Assembly (NCBI RefSeq): GCF_001704415.2
Contig: NW_017189740.1
Location: forward strand, 682,001 to 746,000
From: Capra hircus
Taxonomy: Eukaryota > Chordata > Mammalia > Artiodactyla > Bovidae
Length of the DNA: 64,000 nt
Direction: 5' to 3'
Part shown: in pieces, positions 32,305-42,478 of the stretch
Position numbering within the stretch: the stretch's first letter is position 1
How the letters are laid out: every line of letters begins with the position of its first letter
Notes under the pieces: generated by a model
The model's input: the letters and a program-made list of their open reading frames with translations, nothing else
Told to the model about the DNA's origin: nothing
Databases searched by the model: none
Made by a program: the position numbers and the translations under genes

Positions 32305-33972
32305 ATGGGAAAGACTAGAGATCTCTTCAAGAAAATTAGAGATACCATGGGAACATTCCATGCAAAGATGGGCTCGATAAAGGACAGAAATGGTATGGAC
32401 CTAACAGAAGCAGAAGATATTAAGAGGAGGTGGCAAGAATACACCGAAGAACTGTACAAAAAAGATCTTCACAACCCAGGTAATCATGATGATGTGATCA
32501 CTCATCTAGAGCCAGACATCTTGGAATGTGAAGTAAACTGGGCCTTAGAAAGCATCACTGCGAACAAAGCTAGTGGAGGTGATGGAATTTCAGTTGAGCT
32601 GTTTCAAATCCTGAAAGATGATGCTGTGAAAGTGCTGCACACAATATGCAAGCAAATTTGGAAAACTCAGCAGTGGCCACAGGACTGGAAAAGGTCAGTT
32701 TTCATTCCAATTCCAAAGAAAGGCAATGCCAAAGAATGCTCAAACTACCACACAATTACACTCATCTCACATGCTAGTAAAGTAATGCTCAAAATTCTCC
32801 AAGCCAGGCTTCAGCAATAGGTGAACCGTGAACTTCCAGATGTTCAAGCTGGTTTTAGAAAAGGCAGAGGAACCAGAGATCAAATTGCCAACATCTGCTG
32901 GATCATGGAAAAAGCAAGAAAGTTCCAGACAAACATCTACTTCTGCTTTATTGCCAATGCCAAAGCCTTTGACTCTGTGGATCACAATAAACTATGGAAA
33001 ATTCTGAAAGAGATGGGTATAGCAGACCACCTAACCTGCCTCTTGAGAAAGCTGTATGCAGGTCAGGAAGCACCAGTTAGAACTGGACATGGAACAACAG
33101 ACTGGTTCCAAATAGGAAAAGGAGTACGTCAAGGCTGTATATTGTCACCCTGCTTATTTAACTTATATGCAGAGTACATCATGAGAAACGCTGGACTGGA
33201 AGAGACACAAGCTAGAATCAAGATTGCCGGGAGAAATATCAATAACCTCAGATATGCAGATGACACCACCCTTATGGCAGAAAGTGAAGAGGAGCTAAAA
33301 AGTCTCTTGATGAAAGTGAAAGTGGAGAGTGAAAATGTTGGCTTAAAGCTCAACATTCAGAAAACGAAGATCATGGCATCTGATCCCATCATTTCATGGG
33401 AAATAGATGGGGAACCAGTAAAAACAGTGTCAGACTTTATTTGGGGGGGCTCCAAAATCACTGCAGATAGTGACTGCAGCCATGAAATTAAAAGACGCTT
33501 ACTTCTTGGAAGAAAAGTTATGACCAACCTAGATAGCATATTCAAAAGCAGAGACATTACTTTGCCGACTAAGGTCCATCTAGTCAAGGCTATCGTTTTT
33601 CCTGTGGTCATGTATGGATGTGAAAGTTGGACTGTGAAGAAGGCTGAGTGCCGAAGAATTGATGCTTTTGAACTGTGGTGTTGGAGAAGACTTTTGAGGA
33701 TCCCTTGGACTGCAAGGAGGTCCAAACTGTCCATTCTGAAGGAGATCAACGCTGGGATACCTTTGGAAGAAATGATGCTGAAGCTGAAGCTCCAGTCCTT
33801 TGGCCACCTCATGCAAAGAGTTGACTCATTGCAAAAGATGCTGATGCTGGGAGAGATTGGGGGCAGGAGAAGAAAGGGACGACCCAGGATGAGATGGCTG
33901 GATGGTATCACGGACTTGATGGACGTGAGTCTAAGTGAACTCCGGGAGATGATGATGGGCAAGGAGGCCTGA
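32305..33972 (+). pseudogene. BovB reverse transcriptase region, one internal TAG
   Basis: A single reading frame of about 555 codons interrupted only by TAG at 32818-32820. It spans the RTE linker (KIRDTMGTFHAKMGSIKDR), RT fingers (KRSVFIPIPKKGNAKE), ANAKAFDSVDHNK, GVRQGCILSPCLFN, the catalytic box RYADDTTLMAESEEEL and the C-terminal zinc/cysteine-poor region ending MMMGKEA. The palm motif is intact. RT would reverse-transcribe BovB RNA and mobilise Bov-tA/BOVA2 SINEs that share its 3' tail. An upstream linker frame at 32000-32290 belongs to the same ORF2. Confidence 0.9.
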
Positions 33973-34042
33973 TGTGCTGTGGTTCATGGGATCGCAAAGA
34001 GTTGGACACAACTGAGCGACTGAACTGAACTGAACTGAACCT

Positions 34043-34320
34043 GGTAAAGGAGAAGGCAATGGCACCCCACTCCAGCACTTTTGCCTGGAAAATCCCATGG
34101 ACGGAAGAGCCTGGTAGGCTGCTGTCCATGGGGTCGCTAAGAGTCGAGCACGACTGAGCGACTTTACTTTCACTTTTCACTTTAGTGCATTGGAGAAGGA
34201 AATGGCAACCCATCCAGTATTCTGGCCTGGAGAATCCCAGGGACAGAGGAGCCTAATGGGCTGCCGTCTATGGGGTCGCACAGAGTCGGACACGACTGAA
34301 GTGACTTAGCAGTAGCAGTG
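34043..34320 (+). mobile_element. BOVA2-type SINE (dimeric Bov-A)
   Basis: Two Bov-A monomers in tandem: GGAGAAGGCAATGGCACCCC ... GTCGAGCACGACTGAGCGAC, a TTTCACTTTTCAC linker, then GGAGAAGGAAATGGCAACCC ... GTCGGACACGACTGAAGTGAC and an AGCAGTAGCAG end. It abuts the BovB tail and the right edge of the composite block. Confidence 0.9.
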
Positions 34321-36060
34321 GATATCTAATCTAATAGCATTGTCAGAAAAGATGCTTGAAATTATTTCAATTGCTTAAAAATTTGCCAAGGCTTAATTTG
34401 TGACCCAAGATGTGATGTATTCTGGTTAATATTCCATGTGTACTTTAGAAAAAGTGAAATCTACTGCCTTTAGATGAAATCTCCTATATGTAAATTGGAT
34501 ACAACTGGTCCAATGTGTCATTTGAAGCTTGTGTTTCTTTATTAATTTTCTGTCTGGATGATCTGTCGATTAGTGTGTGTAGGATATTAAATTTCTGCAC
34601 TATTATTGTATTACTGCTGATTTCCCCTTTAATAGCTGTTAACATTTGCCTTATGTATTGAGGTGCTCCTATATTGGGTAAATATATATTGATGATTGTT
34701 GTGTCTTCTTGGATTAACACTTTGATCGTTATGTAGTGTCCTTCTTTGTCTTGTGTAATGGTCTTTATTTTAAAGCACATTTTGTCTATTATAAGTATTG
34801 CTACTCCTGCTACCTTTTGGTTTCCATTTGCATGGAGTATATTTTTCCAGCCCCTCACATTCAGTCCGTATGTGTTCCTGGTTCTGAGTTGGGTCTCTTG
34901 TAGACAGCATATATAGAGGTCTTGCTTTGTATCCATTTCAACCAATCTATGTTTTTTGGGTAGAGCATTTAGTCCGTTCACAATCACAATCAAGGTAATT
35001 AATGATCCTATTACTATTTATTGTTTTGGGTTTGTTTTCTAGGCCTTTTCTTTATCTTTTGTTTTCTGTCTATAGAAGTTCTTTCAGCATTTTTTGTAAA
35101 GCTGGTTTGGTGGTGATGAATTCTCTTAACTGTTGCTTGTATGTTTGATTTCTCCTTTGAATCTGGATGAGATCCTTGCTGGACAGAGTAATACTGATTG
35201 TAGTTTTTTTGTTTTTCTTTCATCACTGAAGTATATCCTGCTACTCCCTTTTGGCCTGCAGGGTTTTTGTAGAACGAGCAGCTTTTAACCTTATGGGTAT
35301 CCCCTTGTGTGTTATGTGTTGCTTTGTTCTTGCTGCTTTTAATATTTGTTCTTTGTGTTTTTTTTTTTTTTCACTTTGACTAATATGTTTCTTGTCATAT
35401 TTCTCCTTGGGTTTATTCTGTGTGGGACTCTCTGGGCTTTGTGTACTTGAGTGGTTATTTCTTTTCCCATTTGGGGAAGTTTTCAACTACATTCTCCTCA
35501 AATATTTTCTCATGCCCTTTCCTTTCATCTTCTTCTGGGACCACTATGATTTTAATGTTGTTATGTTTAATGTTGTCCCAGAGGTCTCTGAGACTTTCCT
35601 CATTACTTTTTATTCTTTTTTCTTTATTCTGAACTGTTTCATTTATTTCTACCATTCTATCTTTCAGTTCACTTATCTATTCTTCTGCATTAGTTACTCT
35701 GTTTTTGAGTCGCTCTAGAGTATTTTTAACCTGTTATTGTCTCTTCTCAGCAATGACAATCTCACTGCTGTTTGTCTCTTCTTTAATTCTTCTAGGTCCT
35801 TGTTAAACATTTCTTGCATCTTCTCGATCCATGCCTCCAGGCTATTTTCTGTCTCCACTTTATTTTCAAGATTTGGATCATCTTTACTATCATTACCCTG
35901 AATCCTTTTTCAGGTAGACTTCCCATATCCTTTTCATTTGTTTGGTCTTGTGGGTTTTTAGCATGTTTCTCCATCTGCTGCATATTTCTCTGTCTTTTCA
36001 TTTTGTTTACTTTACTGTGTTTGGGGTCTCCTTCTGTAGTCTGGAAGATCATAGTTCCTC
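34321..36060 (-). mobile_element. L1: ORF2 N-terminus and ORF1
   Basis: Continuation of the L1 that stops at 28755. ORF2 N-terminus (34484-34993) shows endonuclease-type text: QDLYICCLQETQLRTRNTYG, GVAILIIDKMCFK and NIYLPNIGAPQYIR. ORF1 follows at about 35014-36060 in several broken frames: a coiled-coil-like Lys/Glu-rich part (35455-35655) and NEESLRDLWDNIKHNNI typical of the ORF1 RNA-binding region. The order ORF2 then ORF1 with rising coordinate confirms minus orientation. All frames are interrupted. Confidence 0.85.
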
Positions 36061-38515
36061 TTAATTGTGGAGTCTGCTCCCCATGGGTGTGGTTGGACCA
36101 ATGCCTTGTGAAGATTTCCTGGTTGGTGGAATTTGTGCCTGTGTTCTGGTGGATGGAGCTGGATCTTTTCTCTCTGAAGAATAGTGCTGTGTGTAATAGT
36201 GTGTTTTGGGGTGTCTAGACTTTTCTATGGCTTTTGTCATCCTGTCTATTGATGTACAGGATTGTGCTCATGTTTTGCTGTTGGTTTTAATATTGAGATG
36301 GAAGCCATTGGGAGGGTTCTCATCAATTAATGTTCCATGGGGTACGGCATTCTCTAGTGGTTCAAAGTCCTGAACTCGGCTCTTCCACCTCGGGGGTTCA
36401 GGCTCTACCCCTACTGTAGCACCAAAACCTCACAAGCTACACAGCACAGAAAACAAAATCTCACATGATTGGTGAAAGCAACATTCAGTAGCTCAGAACA
36501 CCCAGTGAAACTCACACCAAAGTCCTCAAATATTTGTAGGAAGTTCTCTGCACCTGTTGTGGATACTGTGAGTTCTTCTCAGTCTCAGATCTGGCCTTAC
36601 TCCAGCTTATACTGCTCCCAAATCACAGTTTCCCCTAAAGCCTACAGTCTCAGATTAATTGTGGGCATGTAACCCGGTGCCCCTGAGGCTGCTGGAGTTA
36701 ATTCCTTTTCTCTTCTTTGGTCACACCGCCATTGGTGTTCTGCTTTTGTTTGGGGCCAAGGTCTGCAGTGATTGTTCCCCACCAAGACATGAGGGGACAA
36801 ATGTTGAGGCTTATTGACATTCTTGCTCAGTCCAGCTGGGGAGAGAGAGGGGTATGCCAGTCACAACTGGCATGCAGCAGGGAGTGCCTGTGCAGGTTGA
36901 GACCTATTGGATGTTGTTACAGTCTGAGGCAGATCATGTACTCTCCCAGAGAAATTGGCCCTAGCTCATGGTCCCTAGAAAGAGCCAAGATGCTTAGGCT
37001 CCCAGAAAGGTGTGAGCAGTAACCTGTGCTGCCCAAAACCTGGTTGTAGCTGCCATATCTGGTGATGGTACTGCATCAGCAGTGTTTTGTCCACTACCTC
37101 ATGTACTTGCCCTGGCTTTGGCAGTGGCTATGGCTTACATTTCCCCTTCTGAGATCTTAAACTACAGTCTCAAAACTAATTCCCTCCACTGGGTCTCTGA
37201 CCAGCTTTGCAGATTTTGGGGCCTGCAGGCACTAAGCTACTCACTATCTGAGAATGTGTTGAATTAAAGTGTTCTGGGTGACAACTGCTTCTTGCCACTC
37301 TGGGAAGTCCAGTCTTTTCCTTGCATTCTCTCAGCTATTGCACTAGATCCCTCAGAGTACCTCACTGCAGTCAACTCTGGTCCTCTCCCTGGGGCCTGAC
37401 ACCTGTGCCTGAGCCTCAGCTCCCCGCCCCCACACTGCTGTGGGTAGAGGCCTGCAAGCCACTTCTTGGCTGAGAATAGCTATTTGGTACTTCATGGGAA
37501 ATAGGTGGGAAAACTGTAGAAACAGTGTCAGACTTTAACTGTGGAAACAGTGGAAACAGTGTCAGTGAGCTCCAAAATCACTGCAGATTGTGATTGCAAC
37601 CATGAATTTAAAAGATGCTTACTCCTTGGAAGGAAAGTTACAACCAACCTAGATAGCATATTCAAAAGCAGAGACATTACTTTGCCAACAAACATCTGTC
37701 TAGTCAAGGCTATGGTTTTTCCAGTAGTCATGTATGGATGTGAGTGTTGGACTGTGAAGAAAGCTGAGGGCCAAAGAATTGATGCTTTTGAACTGTGGTG
37801 TTGGAGAAGACTCTTGAGAGTCCCTTGGACTGCAAGGAGATCCAACCAGTCCATTCTAAAGGAGATCAGTCCTGGGTGTTCTTTGGAAGGAATGATGCTA
37901 AAGCTGAAACTCCAATACTTTGGCCACCTCATGCGAAGAGTTGACTCATTGGAAAAGACTCTGATGCTGGGAGGGATTAGGGGCAGGAGGACAAGGGGAT
38001 AACAAAGGATGAGATGGCTGAATGGCATTACCGACTCAATGGACATGAGTTTGAGTGAACTCTGGGAGTTGGTGATGGACAGGGAGGCCTTGCATGCTGC
38101 GATTCATGGGATCACAAAGAGGGACATGATTGAGCTACTGAACTGAACTAAACTGAACTGAATGATCTCTGTGGTGAATTCTCTCTGTTTTGACTTCTGA
38201 ACACCACCCTCAGAGGTTCTGAAGCTCCCTCTGACCCAGCCTGTGAGAGGTTTTCCGAGTGTGGGAAAACTTTTCCTCCTTCACGAATCCCTCTCTTCGG
38301 TGCAGTTCCCTGTACTGAAATCCTTTGCCTCTTTTCTAATCTTTTACCCTACTTCATTCTAAGGAGATTGGCTTGTCTTTTTGGAAGTTTTGGGTTGTCT
38401 GCTAGCATTCAGAAGTTGTTCTGTAGGAATTGTTCCATATTCAGATGAATTTTCACTGCATTTGTAGGGACTGAAATGATCTTTCCATGTTGTTCCTCTG
38501 CCATCTTCTCCCATC
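36061..38515 (-). mobile_element. L1 5' UTR, BovB-interrupted
   Basis: The sequence upstream of L1 ORF1, with features shared with the L1 5' regions at 48600-51545 and 59500-61196 (GCTGGATCTTTTCTCTCTG-type blocks). It ends near 38515 in TCTGCCATCTTCTCCCATC, close to the usual L1 5' terminus. The middle is interrupted by a BovB at 37490-38163. No open frame of note. Confidence 0.7.
37490..38163 (+). mobile_element. BovB LINE, 3' fragment
   Basis: An open stretch 37541-38002 encodes SKITADCDCNHEFKRCLLLG, VKAMVFPVVMYGCECWTVKK and LKLKLQYFGHLMRRVDSLEK, followed by the BovB 3' tail (ACTGAACTGAA repeats) at about 38150. At the 5' edge there is a short local duplication of TGGAAACAGTG (37538-37563), probably a slip during or after insertion. 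Confidence 0.9.
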
Positions 38516-39968
38516 TCCATCCTCATTTCTTTTCATTCTTTTTTCTTTATTTTATTCCACAGCAGTGATTTCCACCATTATATCTTCCCGGTCACATTTT
38601 CATTCTTCTGCCTCAGTTATTCTGCTACTGATTCCTGGTAGTGTATTTTTTATCTCAGTTATTTTAGTGTCCGTCTCTCTTTGCTTGTTCTTTAGTTGTT
38701 CGTCTTTGTTAAACTTTTCTTGTATCTTGTCAATTCATGTCTCCATTCCTTTACAAAAATCCTGGATAAATTTTAATATCATTACTCTGAATTATTTTTC
38801 TTGCAGAAAGCCTATCTCCTTTTCACTGGGTTGTTTTTGTAGTGTTTATGTCACTCTCTCATATGTAACTTATTTCTTTGTCTTCTCATTCTACCTAAAT
38901 TAATGTGTTTGTGATCTTCTTTCAACTGGCTGCAGGACCATAATTCCTCTTGCTTTTGATATCTGTCCTCTGGTGTGAGCTTGGCCTAGAGGCTTGTGCC
39001 TTTATCCTCTTGATAGGGAGTCTGACTGATGTTTTGGTGACCAGAGACCACCATGGATATTGAGCAGGTGTCCCCTTTGCCCTGTTGTTCTCTTCCTGAT
39101 TCTCTGTTATTCTCTCCTTAGTTGTGGGAATAGAGGCCCCCAGATCTGATTCTTATGGTAGTTCTATTTCCAGTTTCTTAAGGAATCTCCACACTATTTT
39201 CCATAGCGGCTGTACTAGTTTACATTCCAACCAAAAGTGTAAGAGGGTTCCCTTTTCTCCACATCCTCTCCCGCATTTATTGTTTGTAGACATTTTGATG
39301 GCAGCCATTCTGACTGGCGTGAGATGGTACTTCATTGTGGTTTTGATTTGTATTTCTCTGAAAATGAGTGATGTTGAACATATTTTCAAATGTTTGTTAG
39401 GCATCTGTATGTCTTCTTTGGAAGTGTCTATTTAGGCTTTCTGCCCATTTTTTTTTTTTTTTGAGTCATTTATTTTTCTGGTATGGAACTGCATGAGCTG
39501 CTTGTATATTTTGGAGATTAATTATTTGTCAGTCATTTTATTTGCTATTATTTTCTGCCATTCTGAAGGCTGCCTTTCACCTTACTTGTTGTTTCCTTCA
39601 TTGTGCAAAAGATTTTATGTTAAATTATGTCTCATTTATTTCTTTTTGCTTTTATTTCCATTACTCTTGGAGGTGGGTCACAGAGGTTCTTGCTGATTTA
39701 TGTCAGAGAGTGTTCTGCCTATGTTTTCCTCTAGTTTTAAAATTTGTGGTCATACACTTAGATATTTAATCCATTTTGAGTTTATTTTTGTATACGGTTT
39801 TAGAAAGTGCTCTAGTTTCATTGTTTTACAGGTGGGTTGACCAGTTTTTCCAGCACCATTTGTGAAAGAGATCGTCTTTTCTTAATTTTATATTTTTGTC
39901 TGCTTTGTCAAAAGTGTCCATAGGAGAGTGAATTTATCTCTGGACTTTCTATTTTGTTCCACTGATCT
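38516..39968 (-). mobile_element. L1 fragments: ORF1/5' region, then 3' region
   Basis: 38516-38960 resembles antisense L1 ORF1 (TTAATATCATTACTCTGAAT). 39140-39968 is L1 3'-region type (TTCCATAGCGGCTGTACTAG, GCCATTCTGACTGGCGTG) running to GTTCCACTGATCT. The class I provirus is inserted after ATCT, and the L1 continues at 48296. No coding frame is preserved. Confidence 0.7.
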
Positions 39969-40346
39969 TGTTAGGCAGGGTGGTTGGCTCAATGAGGTGC
40001 ATAACAGCGCTGGGGACCTGAGTCATGTTTCCTGTTTTTTTGAAGAACATTCCTTAACCAAATAAGGAAAGATTTCTATATGCAATAGCATAAGGAAGGC
40101 ATTGCATGAGCTCATTCTGCCTGTCCAATTAGGTATCGCCAAGTACCCTGTAACTGAGATAAAGAGCTGACTCTATATAAACCACCATACTGCTTTGTTC
40201 GGGGCTCTCGTCTGATTCCGCTGCGTTGGATGAGGCTTGAGCCCTAGCGCGCTAGAAATAAAAAATTCCCTTCTTTCTTTTGCATTACCACAGTGGACTT
40301 GTTCGCTCTCTCGGTTGGTTTGGAGATATGGGCTCGGTGCATAACA
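39969..40346 (+). repeat. 5' LTR of the class I provirus (378 bp)
   Basis: Has TG/CA ends, a TATATAA box at 40174-40180 and AATAAA at 40257-40262, giving a short R region. It contains a 16-bp stretch next to the TATA box that is missing in the 3' LTR. Confidence 0.95.
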
Positions 40347-40348
40347 TT

Positions 40349-40366
40349 TGGGGGCTCGTCCGGGAT
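40349..40366 (+). promoter_or_regulatory. Primer binding site, tRNA-Pro type
   Basis: Two bases after the LTR the sequence reads TGGGGGCTCGTCCGGGAT, the classic proline tRNA complement used by murine-leukaemia-type gammaretroviruses. A candidate splice donor (CGGTAAGA) follows in the leader at about 40591-40598. Confidence 0.95.
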
Positions 40367-40750
40367 CTCTGGCCTACCAGGGAGGACAACTCTCCTGGTA
40401 GAAGGGAATAATCTCGTTAGGAGTTGAGAGCTCTGAGCACCGGTGCTAGCAGTGCAGAGGCCTAGATTAAGTCCGGGGCCCAGTATTGTACTGGGGAGGC
40501 ATCTAGGTGTAAAGTGAAGAGGCAAGCCCAGCATAAGGCTGGGTCCCCGGTAGCAAACCGGGAGGGCAGCTGGCACTGAGGACATCCTGACGGTAAGACA
40601 CTTGCAAGTAGAGAAGGGGTCTCCAGTGCTATCAAGGAGACTGAAAGTAATATTGAGAGTTGGAATCTGTTTGTTGTGTCGTTTCTGTGACTCTGTGTGC
40701 TGGCACTGTCCGTGTGAGTCTTGTTGTCATTGTCCATGTTCTCTGTACCC
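40367..40750 (+). other. Leader between primer site and gag
   Basis: A non-coding leader of about 380 bases with a candidate splice donor near 40593. No long glyco-gag type frame was seen: the gag frame extends only ten codons upstream of the gag ATG. Confidence 0.6.
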
Positions 40751-42458
40751 ATGGGGCAATCTACTTCTACTCCACTGTCTCTGATGACTGACCATTTTTC
40801 TGATTTTAAGTCTAGAGCTCAGAATCTTTTGTTATTGGTGAAGAAGAGCAAATTGGTGACTTTCTGTTCTGCCGAGTGGCCCACCTTTGACGTCGGATGG
40901 CCACAAGAGGGAACCTTTAATCCCCAAATTATCCAGGCAGTTAAAAAGAGGGTGTTTACCCCTAGTCCTGCCAGGCACCCAGACCAGACTCCCTACATTC
41001 TGGTCTGGCAGGATCTAGTGAGAAACCCGCCAGAATGGCTTAAACCCTTTGTTCTCACTCCTTCTAAACCTCCTAAACCTCCCCGTCCCTCTTCCCCAGC
41101 TCCAACCTCGCTAAACCCACAGGTACTAGTCATGAAATCTTCTGAAGAAAAAGAAGAAAAACAGGATGAAAAATGACCTAAGCCGGTGTTCCAGGAATCT
41201 CCTTCTCTGTATCCTAATCTGATTGACCTGGAAACCGAGTTGTTCCCACCCCCGTACGCGGATCCACATCTGCCCTTGCTTCCACAGGTTCCACAAGTTT
41301 CATCGGGAGAAGCCCGGAGGAGGGCCGAGCCCTCGGCTCCTCCTAAGGAAGGGGGCCCTGCCCAGGGAACTCAGGGAAGAGCAAGGGAAATGGCCAGCAC
41401 AGCGGAAGAAGAAGGCCCGGAAATTCCCTCCTCCACTGTTCTCGCATTCCTGGTCCGGATGGGGCCAGCCAGAGAGGGCGAGGAATGGACATATCAGTAT
41501 TGGCCCTTTGCCACTAGTGATTTGTACAATTGGAAGACTCAAACTACCTCTTTCTCTGAGAAACCACAGGGTCTTATTGATCTTTTAGAATCTATCCTCT
41601 TTACTCACAATCCCACTTGGGATGATTGTCAGCAACTGTTACAGGTACTTTTTACTACAGAAGAGCACGGACGGATTCTGTCAGAAGCCCGGAAAAAGTG
41701 TGCCAGGGGTGAATGGGAGGCCCACAATACAGCCCCACCTCATTGAAGAGGGGTTCCCCTTGGTGCGACCCAACTGGGACTTCGAACGTGCTGAAGGTAG
41801 GAAGTGTCTCCAAGTGTACCGTCACACTCTCATGGCTGGCCTTAGAGCGGCTGCCAGAAAGCCAACTAATTTGGCCAAGGTAAATTCAGTGAGGCAAGAG
41901 CCAAATGAGAGCCCAGCAGCCTTCCTTGAAAGGATAATGGAAGCTTTTAGACAGTATACTCCTATGGACCCACAGGCAGATGAGTCTCGAGCAGCAGTTA
42001 TGCTAGCATTTGTGAACCAGGCAGCCCCCAATATTAGGAGAAAGTTACAAAAGATAGAGAGGTTGAGTGAACAGTCCCTGCAAGATCTAGTGAGGGCAGC
42101 AGAGAGAGTTTTCAATCATAGAGAGACCCCAGAGGAGAAAGAGGATCTCATTAGAAGGGAAGAAAGAGAATTTAGAGCTGAAGAAAACCGTAAGAACCAA
42201 AAAGAGCTGGATCAGATATTTTTTGCCAGAATTGAAAACAAAAATAGGTTCCAAAAAGGGAAAAAGCTAGACTCAAAGACTGAGGAAAAACCTGCAAGGT
42301 GCAAGCTTGAAAAAAAACAATGTGCGTTTTGTAAGGAGATTGGACATTGGAAAGATAAATGCCCCAAGAAAAACCTAAAAGAGGGGCCCAAAAATCCCAA
42401 GAACGAGACTCCCTCTCCTGACAGTCATATCCTCTACGTGGGTGAGGATAGCGACTAG
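40751..42458 (+). pseudogene. gag: gag of the class I provirus, one stop and one frame change
   Basis: Starts MGQSTSTPLSL (myristoylation Gly). Matrix runs to a TGA at 41174-41176. The same frame continues with a PPPY late-domain motif (LFPPPYADPH, ~41245) and p12/capsid (YQYWPFATSDLYNW, ~41490). A one-base change in the A5 run at 41693-41697 moves the rest to a new frame (to 42458), which holds the major homology region (VRQEPNESPAAFLERIMEAF), a charged coiled segment and a single CCHC zinc knuckle (CAFCKEIGHWKDKC), the gammaretroviral pattern. It ends in TAG at 42456-42458. No full Gag can be made. Confidence 0.93.
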
Positions 42459-42476
42459 GGGGGTCAGGGCTCGATG
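42456..42476 (+). promoter_or_regulatory. gag-pol UAG readthrough context
   Basis: The gag stop reads GAC TAG followed by GGGGGTCAGGGC. A purine-rich context of this kind after UAG is the readthrough signal of murine-leukaemia-type viruses, where pol is in the gag frame. Here a one-base loss near 42520 separates the stop frame from the protease frame, so readthrough would fail after about 20 codons. Confidence 0.75.
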
Positions 42477-42478
42477 CC

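Larger units (their letters stand above)
30167..34042 (+). mobile_element. BovB LINE, near full length
   Basis: The most complete BovB in the window: a GC-rich 5' region with tandem repeats (to ~30770), a leader, an AP endonuclease domain (31140-31960), a linker, a reverse transcriptase region (32305-33972), and a 3' tail ending in CTGAACTGAACTGAAC near 34040. BovB is an RTE-clade non-LTR retrotransposon thought to have reached ruminants by horizontal transfer. This copy is inactive through several stops and frame changes. It lies in sense next to a poly(A) polymerase fragment on its left and a BOVA2 SINE on its right. Confidence 0.92.

Noticed and set aside
35392..36218. Hydrophobic plus-strand frames resembling membrane proteins
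   Set aside because: They are antisense translations of A-rich L1 ORF1, which always give Phe/Leu/Ser-rich shadows.
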